From Membranipora membranacea (Eukaryota; Bryozoa; Gymnolaemata; Cheilostomatida; Membraniporidae): 64,000 bases of DNA. The notes beneath the pieces are model-generated. The model made no database searches. It worked only from the letters and a program-made list of their open reading frames with translations, and was not told the origin of the DNA. The stretch lies in NCBI GenBank assembly GCA_914767715.1, contig OU612074.1:8263501-8327500 (forward strand), given 5' to 3'. Position numbers and translations under genes: made by a program. This document shows positions 25,127 through 38,189 of this stretch, one piece after another (positions within the stretch are counted from its first letter, which is position 1; every line of letters starts with the position of its first letter).

Positions 25127-27805
25127 TCACACTAAAAAAACATGCCAAACGGCAGCAGTAAAAAATTAAATCTCTGTCGCAATCATACCTAACTCCGACC
25201 AGTTCAAGCCCCCAAGGACCTTGTTTGAAATCCAGAATATGCAGATCCTCGGATAACCTGGTGGCTAATTAAGCTGACTTTAAATTTTCAAAAATATACC
25301 AAGGGTGGGTATCATGGTTTTTTTTCGCTCGGGTCAAAAAATAGATTTGCTTCCAACCTACCTCATAAGGAGGAGCAACTCCTGCTTGTCTCAAATCTGA
25401 AATCCGTTTGGCTCTGTGGGTCTCCGTTCTCCGTCAGCGCCAACTTTAACGACGTCCACTTTCACACTAAAAAAACATGCCAAACGGCAGCAGTAAAAAA
25501 TTAAATCTCTGTCGCAATCATACCTAACTCCGACCAGTTCAAGCCCCCAAGGACCTTATTTGAAATCCAGAATATGGAGATCCTCGGATAAGCTGGTGGC
25601 TAATTAAGCTGACTTTAAATTTTCAAAAATATACCAAGGGTGGGTATCATGGTTTTTTTTCGCTCGGGTCAAAAAATAGATTTGCTTTCAACCTACCTCA
25701 TAAGGAGGAGCAACTCCTGCTTGTCTCAAATCTGAAATCCGTTTGGCTCTGTGGGTCTCCGTTCTCCGTCAGCGCCAACTTTAACGACGTCCACTTTCAC
25801 ACTAAAAAAACATGCCAAACGGCAGCAGTAAAAAATTAAATCTCTGTCGCAATCATACCTAACTCCGACCAGTTCAAGCCCCCAAGGACCTTATTTGAAA
25901 TCCAGAATATGGAGATCCTCGGATAACCTGGTGGCTAATTAAGCTGACTTTAAATTTTCAAAAATATACCAAGGGTGGGTATCATGGTTTTTTTTCGCTC
26001 GGGTCAAAAAATAGATTTGCTTCCAACCTACCTCATAAATAGGAGCAACTCCTGCTTGTCTCAAATCTGAAATCCGTTTGGCTCTGTGGGTCTCCGTTCT
26101 CCGTCAGCGCCAACTTTAACGACGTCCACTTTCACACTAAAAAAACATGCCAAACGGCAGCAGTAAAAAATTAAATCTCTGTCGCAATCATACCTAACTC
26201 CGACCAGTTCAAGCCCCCAAGGACCTTATTTGAAATCCAGAATATGGAGATCCTCGGATAAGCTGGTGGCTAATTAAGCTGACTTTAAATCTTCAAAAAT
26301 ATACCAAGGGTGGGTATCATGGTTTTTTTTCGCTCGGGTCAAAAAATAGATTTGCTTCCAACCTACCTCATAAGGAGGAGCAACTCCTGCTTGTCTCAAA
26401 TCTGAAATCCGTTTGGCTCTGTGGGTCTCCGTTCTCCGTCAGCGCCAACTTTAACGACGCCACTTTCACACTAAAAAAACATGCCAAACGGCAGCAGTAA
26501 AAAATTAAATCTCTGTCGCAATCATACCTAACTCCGACCAGTTCAAGCCCCCAAGGACCTTATTTGAAATCCAGAATATGGAGATCCTCGGATAACCTGG
26601 TGGCTAATTAAGCTGACTTTAAATTTTCAAAAATATACCAAGGGTGGGTATCATGGTTTTTTTTCGCTCGGGTCAAAAAATAGATTTGCTTCCAACCTAC
26701 CTCATAAGGAGGAGCAACTCCTGCTTGTCTCAAATCTGAAATCCGTTTGGCTCTGTTGGTCTCCGTTCTCCGTCAGCGCCAACTTTAACGACGTCCACTT
26801 TCACACTAAAAAAACATGCCAAACGGCAGCAGTAAAAAATTAAATCTCTGTCGCAATCATACCTAACTCCGACCAGTTCAAGCCCCCAAGGACCTTATTT
26901 GAAATCCAGAATATGGAGATCCTCGGATAACCTGGTGGCTAATTAAGCTGACTTTAAATTTTCAAAAATATACCAAGGGTGGGTATCATGGTTTTTTTTC
27001 GCTCGGGTCAAAAAATAGATTTGCTTCCAACCTACCTCATAAGGAGGAGCAACTCCTGCTTGTCTCAAATCTGAAATCCGTTTGGCTCTGTGGGTCTCCG
27101 TTCTCCGTCAGCGCCAACTTTAACGACGTCCACTTTCACACTAAAAAAACATGCCAAACGGCAGCAGTAAAAAATTAAATCTCTGTCGCAATCATACCTA
27201 ACTCCGACCAGTTCAAGCCCCCAAGGACCTTATTTGAAATCCAGAATATGGAGATCCTCGGATAAGCTGGTGGCTAATTAAGCTGACTTTAAATTTTCAA
27301 ATATATACCAAGGGTGGGTATCATGGTTTTTTTTCGCTAGGGTCAAAAAATAGATTTGCTTCCAACCTACCTCATAAGGAGGAGCAACTCCTGCTTGTCT
27401 CAAATCTGAAATCCGTTTGGCTCTGTTGGTCTCCGTTCTCCGTCAGCGCCAACTTTAACGACGTCCACTTTCACACTAAAAAAACATGCCAAACGGCAGC
27501 AGTAAAAAATTAAATCTCTGTCGCAATCATACCTAACTCCGACCAGTTCAAGCCCCCAAGGACCTTATTTAAAATCCAGAATATGGAGATCCTCGGATAA
27601 GCTGGTGGCTAATTAAGCTGACTTTAAATTTTCAAAAATATACCAAGGGTGGGTATCATGGTTTTTTTTCGCTCGGGTCAAAAAATAGATTTGCTTCCAA
27701 CCTACCTCATAAGGAGGAGCAACTCCTGCTTGTCTCAAATCTGAAATCCGTTTGGCTCTGTGGGTCTCCGTTCTCCGTCAGCGCCAACTTTAACGACGTC
27801 CACTT
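25127..27805 (+). repeat. 8-monomer higher-order repeat, copy 1 (2,679 bp)
   Basis: Eight monomers with a recognisable marker order: TTGTTTG with ATGCAGATCC (25221-25250), AGCTGG with GCTTTCAACC (about 25590-25690), ATAAATAGG (about 26035), AATCTTC with a one-base deletion giving GACGCCAC (about 26459), CTGTTGGT (about 26755), AATATATACC with CGCTAGGG (about 27300-27338), and a second CTGTTGGT. The deletion makes the block 2,679 bp rather than 2,680 and is an excellent phase marker because the next block carries it too. Confidence 0.92.
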
Positions 27806-30484
27806 TCACACTAAAAAAACATGCCAAACGGCAGCAGTAAAAAATTAAATCTCTGTCGCAATCATACCTAACTCCGACCAGTTCAAGCCCCCAAGGACCT
27901 TGTTTGAAATCCAGAATATGCAGATCCTCGGATAACCTGGTGGCTAATTAAGCTGACTTTAAATTTTCAAAAATATACCAAGGGTGGGTATCATGGTTTT
28001 TTTTCGCTCGGGTCAAAAAATAGATTTGCTTCCAACCTACCTCATAAGGAGGAGCAACTCCTGCTTGTCTCAAATCTGAAATCCGTTTGGCTCTGTGGGT
28101 CTCCGTTCTCCGTCAGCGCCAACTTTAACGACGTCCACTTTCACACTAAAAAAACATGCCAAACGGCAGCAGTAAAAAATTAAATCTCTGTCGCAATCAT
28201 ACCTAACTCCGACCAGTTCAAGCCCCCAAGGACCTTATTTGAAATCCAGAATATGGAGATCCTCGGATAAGCTGGTGGCTAATTAAGCTGACTTTAAATT
28301 TTCAAAAATATACCAAGGGTGGGTATCATGGTTTTTTTTCGCTCGGGTCAAAAAATAGATTTGCTTTCAACCTACCTCATAAGGAGGAGCAACTCCTGCT
28401 TGTCTCAAATCTGAAATCCGTTTGGCTCTGTGGGTCTCCGTTCTCCGTCAGCGCCAACTTTAACGACGTCCACTTTCACACTAAAAAAACATGCCAAACG
28501 GCAGCAGTAAAAAATTAAATCTCTGTCGCAATCATACCTAACTCCGACCAGTTCAAGCCCCCAAGGACCTTATTTGAAATCCAGAATATGGAGATCCTCG
28601 GATAACCTGGTGGCTAATTAAGCTGACTTTAAATTTTCAAAAATATACCAAGGGTGGGTATCATGGTTTTTTTTCGCTCGGGTCAAAAAATAGATTTGCT
28701 TCCAACCTACCTCATAAATAGGAGCAACTCCTGCTTGTCTCAAATCTGAAATCCGTTTGGCTCTGTGGGTCTCCGTTCTCCGTCAGCGCCAACTTTAACG
28801 ACGTCCACTTTCACACTAAAAAAACATGCCAAACGGCAGCAGTAAAAAATTAAATCTCTGTCGCAATCATACCTAACTCCGACCAGTTCAAGCCCCCAAG
28901 GACCTTATTTGAAATCCAGAATATGGAGATCCTCGGATAAGCTGGTGGCTAATTAAGCTGACTTTAAATCTTCAAAAATATACCAAGGGTGGGTATCATG
29001 GTTTTTTTTCGCTCGGGTCAAAAAATAGATTTGCTTCCAACCTACCTCATAAGGAGGAGCAACTCCTGCTTGTCTCAAATCTGAAATCCGTTTGGCTCTG
29101 TGGGTCTCCGTTCTCCGTCAGCGCCAACTTTAACGACGCCACTTTCACACTAAAAAAACATGCAAAACGGCAGCAGTAAAAAATTAAATCTCTGTCGCAA
29201 TCATACCTAACTCCGACCAGTTCAAGCCCCCAAGGACCTTATTTGAAATCCAGAATATGGAGATCCTCGGATAACCTGGTGGCTAATTAAGCTGACTTTA
29301 AATTTTCAAAAATATACCAAGGGTGGGTATCATGGTTTTTTTTCGCTCGGGTCAAAAAATAGATTTGCTTCCAACCTACCTCATAAGGAGGAGCAACTCC
29401 TGCTTGTCTCAAATCTGAAATCCGTTTGGCTCTGTTGGTCTCCGTTCTCCGTCAGCGCCAACTTTAACGACGTCCACTTTCACACTAAAAAAACATGCCA
29501 AACGGCAGCAGTAAAAAATTAAATCTCTGTCGCAATCATACCTAACTCCGACGAGTTCAAGCCCCCAAGGACCTTATTTGAAATCCAGAATATGGAGATC
29601 CTCGGATAACCTGGTGGCTAATTAAGCTGACTTTAAATTTTCAAAAATATACCAAGGGTGGGTATCATGGTTTTTTTTCGCTCGGGTCAAAAAATAGATT
29701 TGCTTCCAACCTACCTCATAAGGAGGAGCAACTCCTGCTTGTCTCAAATCTGAAATCCGTTTGGCTCTGTGGGTCTCCGTTCTCCGTCAGCGCCAACTTT
29801 AACGACGTCCACTTTCACACTAAAAAAACATGCCAAACGGCAGCAGTAAAAAATTAAATCTCTGTCGCAATCATACCTAACTCCGACCAGTTCAAGCCCC
29901 TAAGGACCTTATTTGAAATCCAGAATATGGAGATCCTCGGATAAGCTGGTGGCTAATTAAGCTGACTTTAAATTTTCAAATATATACCAAGGGTGGGTAT
30001 CATGGTTTTTTTTCGCTAGGGTCAAAAAATAGATTTGCTTCCAACCTACCTCATAAGGAGGAGCAACTCCTGCTTGTCTCAAATCTGAAATCCGTTTGGC
30101 TCTGTTGGTCTCCGTTCTCCGTCAGCGCCAACTTTAACGACGTCCACTTTCACACTAAAAAAACATGCCAAACGGCAGCAGTAAAAAATTAAATCTCTGT
30201 CGCAATCATACCTAACTCCGACCAGTTCAAGCCCCCAAGGACCTTATTTGAAATCCAGAATATGGAGATCCTCGGATAAGCTGGTGGCTAATTAAGCTGA
30301 CTTTAAATTTTCAAAAATATACCAAGGGTGGGTATCATGGTTTTTTTTCGCTCGGGTCAAAAAATAGATTTGCTTCCAACCTACCTCATGAGGAGGAGCA
30401 ACTCCTGCTTGTCTCAAATCTGAAATCCGTTTGGCTCTGTGGGTCTCCGTTCTCCGTCAGCGCCAACTTTAACGACGTCCACTT
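27806..30484 (+). repeat. 8-monomer higher-order repeat, copy 2 (2,679 bp)
   Basis: All markers of the preceding block recur at an offset of 2,679 bp, including the one-base deletion (GACGCCAC near 29137), ATAAATAGG near 28715 and CGCTAGGG near 30015. I found five differences by eye: A at 29164, G at 29553, T at 29901, G at 30250 (copy 1 has A at 27571) and G at 30390. That is about 99.8% identity. The following block lacks TTGTTTG at the expected place, so the close duplication ends near 30.5 kb. Confidence 0.92.
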
Positions 30485-33400
30485 TCACACTAAAAAAACA
30501 TGCCAAACGGCAGCAGTAAAAAATTAAATCTCTGTCGCAATCATACCTAACTCCGACCAGTTCAAGCCCCCAAGGACCTTATTTGAAATCCAGAATATGG
30601 AGATCCTCGGATAAGCTGGTGGCTAATTAAGCTGACTTTAAATTTTCAAAAATACACCAAGGGTGGGTATCATGGTTTTTTTTCGCTCGGGTCAAAAAAT
30701 AGATTTGCTTCCAACCTACCTCATAAGGAGGAGCAACTCCTGCTTGTCTCAAATCTGAAATCCGTTTGGCTCTGTGGGTCTCCGTTCTCCGTCAGCGCCA
30801 ACTTTAACCACGTCCACTTTCACACTAAAAAAACATGCCAAACGGCAGCAGTAAAAAATTAAATCTCTGTCGCAATCATACCTAACTCCGACCAGTTCAA
30901 GCCCCAAAGGACCTTATTTGAAATCCAGAATATGGAGATCCTCGGATAACCTGGTGGCTAATTAAGCTGACTTTGAATTTTTAAAAATATACCAAGGGTG
31001 GGTATCATGGTTTTTTTTCGCTCGGGTCAAAAAATAGATTTGCTTCCAACCTACCTCATAAGGAAGAGCAACTCCTGCTTGTCTCAAATCTGAAATCCCT
31101 TTGGCTCTGTGGGTCTCCGTTCTCCGTCAGCGCCAACTTTAACGACGTCCACTTTCACACTAAAAAAACATGCCAAACGGCAGCAGTAAAAAATTAAATC
31201 TCTGTCGCAATCATACCTAACTCCGACCAGTTCAAGCCCCCAAGGACCTTATTTGAAATCCAGAATATGGAGATCCTCGGATAACCTGGTGGCTAATTAA
31301 GCTGACTTTAAATTTTCAAAAATATACCAAGGGTGGGTATCATGGTTTTTTTTCGCTCGGGTCAAAAAATAGATTTGCTTCCAACCTACCTCATAAGGAG
31401 GAGCAACTCCTGCTTGTCTCAAATCTGAAATCCGTTTGGCTCTGTGGGTCTCCGTTCTCCGTCAGCGCCAACTTTAACGACGTCCACTTTCACACTAAAA
31501 AAACATGCCAAACAGCAGCAGTAAAAAATTAAATCTCTGTCGCAATCATACCTAACTCCGACCAGGTCAAGCCCCCAAGGACCTTATTTGAAATCCAGAA
31601 TATGGAGATCCTCGGATAACCTGGTGGCTAATTAAGCTGACTTTAAATTTTCAAAAATATACCAAGGGTGGGGATCATGGTTTTTTTTCGCTCGGGTCAA
31701 AAAATAGATTTGCTTCCAACCTACCTCATAAGGAGGAGAAACTCCTGCTTGTCTCAAATCTGAAATCCGTTTGGCTCTGTGGGTCTCCGTTCTCCGTCAG
31801 CGCCAACTTTAACCACGTCCACTTTCACACTAAAAAAACATGCCAAACGGCAGCAGTAAAAAATTAAATCTCTGTCGCAATCATACCTAACTCCGACCAG
31901 TTCAAGCCCCCAAGGACCTTATTTGAAATCCAGAATATGGAGATCCTCGGATAACCTGGTGGCTAATTAAGCTGACTTTAAATTTTCAAAAATATACCAA
32001 GGGTGGGTATCATGGTTTATTTTCGCTCGCGTCAAAAAATAGATTTGCTTCCAACCTACCTCCTAAGGAGGAGCAACTCCTGGTTGTCTCAAATCTGAAA
32101 TCCGTTTGGCTCTGTGGGTCTCCGTTCTCCGTCAGCGCCAACTTTAACGACGTCCACTTTCACACTAAAAAAACATGCCAAACGGCAGCAGTAAAAAATT
32201 AAATCTCTGTCGCAATCATACCTAACTCCGACCAGTTCAAGCCCCCAAGGACCTTATTTGAAATCCAGAATATGGAGATCCTCGGATAACCTGGTGGCTA
32301 ATTAAGCTGACTTTAAATTCTCAAAAATATACCAAGGGTGGGTATCATGGTTTTTTTTCGCTCGGGTCAAAAAATTGATTTGCTTCCAACCTACCTCATA
32401 AGGAGGAGCAACTCCTGCTTGTATCAAATCTGAAATCCGTTTGGCTCTGTGGGTCTCCGTTCTCCGTCAGCGCCAACTTTAACGACGTCCACTTTCACAC
32501 TAAAAAAACATGCCAAACGGCAGCAGTAACAAATTAAGTCTCTGTCGCAATTATACCTAACTCCGACCAGTTCAAGCCCCCAAGGACCTTATTTGAAATC
32601 CAGAATATGGAGATCCTCGGATAACCTGGTGGCTAATTAAGCTGACTTTAAATTTTCAAAAATATACCAAGGGTGGGTATCATGGTTTTTTTTCGCTCGG
32701 GTCAAAAAATAGATTTGCTTCCAACCTACCTCATAAGGAGGAGCAACTCCTGCTTGTCTCAAATCTGAAATCCGTTTGGCTCCGTGGGTCTCCGTTCTCC
32801 GTCAGCGCCAACTTTAACGACGTCCACTTTCACACTAAAAAAACATGCCAAACGGCAGCAGTAAAAAATTAAATCTCTGTCGCAATCATACCTAACTCCG
32901 ACCAGTTCAAGCCCCCAAGGACCTTATTTGAAATCCAGAATATGGAGATCCTCGGATAACCTGGTGGCTAATTAAGCTGACTTTAAATTTTCAAAAATAT
33001 ACCAAGGGTGGGTATCATGGTTTTTTTTCGCTCGGGTCAAAAAATAGATTTGCTTCCAACCTACCTCATAAAGAGGAGCAACTCCTGCTTGTCTCAAATC
33101 TGAAATCCGTTTGGCTCTGTGGGTCTCCGTTCTCCGTCAGCGCCAACTTTAACGACGTCCACTTTCACACTAAAAAAACATGCCAAACGGCAGCAGTAAA
33201 AAATTAAATCTCTGTCGCAATCATACCTAACTCCGACCAGTTCAAGCCCCCAAGGACCTTATTTGAAATCCAGAATATGGAGATCCTCGGATAACCTGGT
33301 GGCTAATTAAGCTGACTTTAAATTTTCAAAAATATACCAAGGGTGGGTATCATGGTTTTTTTTCGCTCGGGTCAAAAAATAGATTTGCTTCCAACCTACC

Positions 33401-36400
33401 TCATAAGGAGGAGCAACACCTGCTTGTCTCAAATCTGAAATCCGTTTGGCTCTGTGGGTCTCCGTTCTCCGTCAGCGCCAACTTTAACGACGTCCACTTT
33501 CACACTAAAAAAACATGCCAAACGGCAGCAGTAAAAAATTAAATCTCTGTCGCAATCATACCTAACTCCGACCAGTTCAAGCCCCCAAGGACCTTATTTG
33601 AAATCCAGAATATGGAGATCCTCGGATAACCTGGTGGCTAATTAAGCTGACTTTAAATTTTCAAAAATATACCAAGGGTGGGTATCATGGTTTTTTTTCG
33701 CTCGGGTCAAAAAATAGATTTGCTTCCAACCTACCTCATAAGGAGGAGCAACTCCTGCTTGTCTCAAATCTGAAATCCCTTTGGCTCTGTGGGTCTCCGT
33801 TCTCCGTCAGCGCCAACTTTAACGACGTCCACTTTCACACTAAAAAAACATGCCAAACGGCAGCAGTAAAAAATTAAATCTCTGTCGCAATCATACCTAA
33901 CTCCGACCAGTTCAAGCCCCCAAGGACCTTATTTGAAATCCAGAATATGGAGATCCTCGGATAACCTGGTGGCTAATTAAGCTGACTTTAAATTTTCAAA
34001 AATATACCAAGGGTGGGTATCATGGTTTTTTTTCGCTCGGGTCAAAAAATAGATTTGCTTCCAACCTACCTCATAAGGAGGAGCAACTCCTGCTTGTCTC
34101 AAATCTGAAATCCGTTTGGCTCTGTGGGTCTCCGTTCTCCGTCAGCGCCAACTTTAACGACGTCCACTTTCACACTAAAAAAACATGCCAAACAGCAGCA
34201 GTAAAAAATTAAATCTCTGTCGCAATCATACCTAACTCCGACCAGGTCAAGCCCCCAAGGACCTTATTTGAAATCCAGAATATGGAGATCCTCGGATAAC
34301 CTGGTGGCTAATTAAGCTGACTTTAAATTTTCAAAAATATACCAAGGGTTGGTATCATGGTTTTTTTTCGCTCGGGTCAAAAAATAGATTTGCTTCCAAC
34401 CTACCTCATAAGGAGGAGCAACTCCTGCTTGTCTCAAATCTGAAATCCGTTTGGCTCTGTGGGTCTCCGTTCTCCGTCAGCGCCAACTTTAGCGACGTCC
34501 ACTTTCACACTAAAAAAACATGCCAAACGGCAGCAGTAAAAAATTAAATCTCTGTCGCAATCATACCTAACTCCGACCAGTTCAAGCCCCCAAGGACCTT
34601 ATTTGAAATCCAGAATATGGAGATCCTCGGATAAGCTGGTGGCTAATTAAGCTGACTTTCAATTTTCAAAAATATACCAAGGGTGGGTATCATGGTTTTT
34701 TTTCGCTCGGGTCAAAAAATAGATTTGCTTCCAACCTACCTCATAAGGAGGAGCAACTCCTGCTTGTCTCAAATCTGAAATCCGTTTGGCTCCGTGGGTC
34801 TCCGTTCTCCGTCAGCGCCAACTTTAACGACGTCCACTTTCACACTAAAAAAACATGCCAAACGGCAGCAGTAAAAAATTAAATCTCTGTCGCAATCATA
34901 CCTAACTCCGACCAGTTCAAGCCCCCAAGGACCTTATTTGAAATCCAGAATATGGAGATCCTCGGATAACCTGGTGGCTAATTAAGCTGACTTTAAATTT
35001 TCAAAAATATACCAAGGGTGGGTATCATGGTTTTTTTTCGCTCGGGTCAAAAAATAGATTTGCTTCCAACCTACCTCATAAGGAGGAGCAACTCCTGCTT
35101 GTCTCAAATCTGAAATCCGTTTGGCTCTGTGGGTCTCCGTTCTCCGTCAGCGCCAACTTTAACGACGTCCACTTTCACACTAAAAAAACATGCCAAACGG
35201 CAGCAGTAAAAAATTAAATCTCTGTCGCAATCACACCTAACTCCGACCAGTTCAAGCCCCCAAGGACCTTATTTGAAATCCAGAATATGGAGATCCTCGG
35301 ATAAGCTGGTGGCTAATTAAGCTGACTTTAAATTCTCAAAAATATACCAAGGGTGGGTATCATGGTTTTTTTTCGCTCGGGTCAAAAAATAGATTTGCTT
35401 CCAACCTACCTCATAAGGAGGAGCAACTCCTGCTTGTCTCAAATCTGAAATCCGTTTGGCTCTGTGGGTCTCCGTTCTCCGTCAGCGCCAACTTTAACGA
35501 CGTCCACTTTCACACTAAAAAAACATGCCAAACGGCAGCAGTAAAAGATTAAATCTCTGTCGCAATCATACCTAACTCCGACCAGTTCAAGCCCCCAAGG
35601 ACCCTATTTGAAATCCAGAATATGGAGATCCTCGGATAACCTGGTGGCTAATTAAGCTGACTTTAAATTTTCAAAAATATACCAAGGGTGGGTATCATGG
35701 TTTTTTTTCGCTCGGGTCAAAAAATAGATTTGCTTCCAACCTACCTCATAAGGAGGAGCAACTCCTGCTTGTCTCAAATCTGAAATCCGTTTGGCTCTGT
35801 GGGTCTCCGTTCTCCGTCAGCGCCAACTTTAACGACGTCCACTTTCACACTAAAAAAACATGCCAAACGGCAGCAGTAAAAAATTAAATCTCTGTCGCAA
35901 TCATACCTAACTCCGACCAGTTCAAGCCCCCAAGGACCTTATTTGAAATCCAGAATATGGAGATCCTCGGATAACCTGGTGGCTAATTAAGCTGACTTTA
36001 AATTTTCAAAAATATACCAAGGGTGGGTATCATGGTTTTTTTTCGCTCGGGTCAAAAAATAGATTTGCTTCCAACCTACCTCATAAGGAGGAGCAACTCC
36101 TGCTTGTCTCAAATCTGAAATCCGTTTGGCTCTGTGGGTCTCCGTTCTCCGTCAGCGCCAACTTTAACGACGTCCACTTTCACACTAAAAAAACATGCCA
36201 AACGGCAGCAGTAAAAAATTAAATCTCTGTCGCAATCATACCTAACTCCGACCAGTTCAAGCCCCCAAGGACCTTATTTGAAATCCAGAATATGGAGATT
36301 CTCGGATAACCTGGTGGCTAATTAAGCTGACTTTAAATTTTCAAAAATATACCAAGGGTGGGTATCATGGTTTTTTTTCGCTCGGGTCAAAAAATAGATT

Positions 36401-38189
36401 TGCTTCCAACCTACCTCATAAGGAGGAGCAACTCCTGCTTGTCTCAAATCTGAAATCCGTTTGGCTCTGTGGGTCTCCGTTCTCTGTCAGCGCCAACTTT
36501 AACGACGTCCACTTTCACACTAAAAAAACATGCCAAACGGCAGCAGTAAAAAATTAAATCTCTGTCGCAATCATACCTAACTCCGACCAGTTCAAGCCCC
36601 CAAGGACCTTATTTGAAATCCAGAATATGGAGATCCTCGGATAACCTGGTGGCTAATTTAGCTGACTTTAAAATTTCAAAAATATACCAAGGGTGGGTAT
36701 CATGGTTTTTTTTCGCTCGGGTCAAAAAATAGATTTGCTTCCAACCTACCTCATAAGGAGGAGCAACTCCTGCTTGTCTCAAATCTGAAATCCGTTTGGC
36801 TCTGTGGGTCTCCGTTCTCCGTCAGCGCCAACTTGAACGACGTCCACTTTCACACTAAAAAAACATGTCAAACAGCAGCAGTAAAAAATTAAATCTCTGT
36901 CGCAATCATACCTAACTCCGACCAGTTCAAGCCCCCAAGGACCTTATTTGAAATCCAGAATATGGAGATCCTCGGATAAGCTGGTGGCTAATTAAGCTGA
37001 CTTTAAATTTTCAAAAATATACCAAGGGTTGGTATCATGGTTTTTTTTCGCTCGGGTCAAAAAATAGATTTGCTTCCAACCTACCTCATAAGGAGGAGCA
37101 ACTCCTGCTTGTCTCAAATCTGAAATCCGTTTGGCTCTGTGGGTCTCCGTTCTCCGTCAGCGCCAACTTTAACGACGTTCACTTTCACACTAAAAAAACA
37201 TGCCAAACGGCAGCAGTAAAAAATTAAATCTCTGTCGCAATCATACCTAACTCCGACCAGTTCAAGCCCCCAAGGACCTTATTTGAAATCCAGAATATGG
37301 AGATCCTCGGATAACCTGGTGGCTAATTAAGCTGACTTTAAATTTTCAAAAATATACCAAGGGTGGGTATCATGGTTTTTTTTCGCTCGGGTCAAAAAAT
37401 AGATTTGCTTCCAACCTACCTCATAAGGAGGAGCAACTCCTGCTTGTCTCAAATCTGAAATCCGTTTGGCTCTGTGGGTCTCCGTTCTCCGTCAGCGCCA
37501 ACTTTAACGACGTCCACTTTCACACTAAAAAAACATGCCAAACGGCAGCAGTAAAAAATTAAATCTCTGTCGCAATCATACCTAACTCCGACCAGTTCAA
37601 GCCCCCAAGGACCTTATTTGAAATCCAGAATATGGAGATCCTCGGATAACCTGGTGGCTAATTAAGCTGACTTTAAATTTTCAAAAATATACCAAGGGTG
37701 GGTATCATGGTTTTTTTTCGCTCGGGTCAAAAAATAGATTTGCTTCCAACCTACCTCATAAATAGGAGCAACTCCTGCTTGTCTCAAATCTGAAATCCGT
37801 TTGGCTCTGTGGGTCTCCGTTCTCCGTCAGCGCCAACTTTAACGACGTCCACTTTCACACTAAAAAAACATGCCAAACGGCAGCAGTAAAAAATTAAATC
37901 TCTGTCGCAATCATACCTAACTCCGACCAGTTCAAGCCCCCAAGGACCTTATTTAAAATCCAGAATATGGAGATCCTCGGATAACCTGGTGGCTAATTAA
38001 GCTGACTTTAAATTTTCAAAAATATACCAAGGGTGGGTATCATGGTTTTTTTTCGCTCGGGTCAAAAAATAGATTTGCTTCCAACCTACCTCATAAGGAG
38101 GAGCAACTCCTGCTTGTCTCAAATCTGAAATCCGTTTGGCTCTGTGGGTCTCCGTTCTCCGTCAGCGCCAACTTTAACGACGTCCACTT
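30485..38189 (+). repeat. B-type stretch with a fading 8-monomer rhythm (23 monomers)
   Basis: Marker pairs keep an 8-monomer (2,680-bp) spacing but whole blocks no longer align. AAACAGCAGC falls in the monomers starting 31490, 34170 and 36850; AATCCCTTTGG is near 31097 and 33777; AAGGGTTGG is near 34350 and 37030. The monomers at 31490 and 34170 also share ACCAGGTCAAG. ATAAATAGG, a marker of the 25-30 kb block, reappears near 37762. Many private variants are present, for example a T-tract interruption near 32019 and GTAACAAATTAAGTC near 32528. This looks like the same 8-monomer system at an older stage. No gene or insertion is seen. Confidence 0.65.
34170..35509 (+). repeat. 4-monomer haplotype shared with 55598-56937 (left copy)
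   Basis: Four monomers carry an ordered set: AAACAGCAGC and ACCAGGTCAAG, AAGGGTTGG (about 34350), TTTAGCGACG (about 34490), AGCTGG with CTTTCAATTTTC (34635-34665), GCTCCGTGGG (about 34792), and AGCTGG with AATTCTC (35305-35336). The same order recurs 21,428 bp to the right. That offset is 64 monomers minus the 12 net deleted bases between them. Confidence 0.8.
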
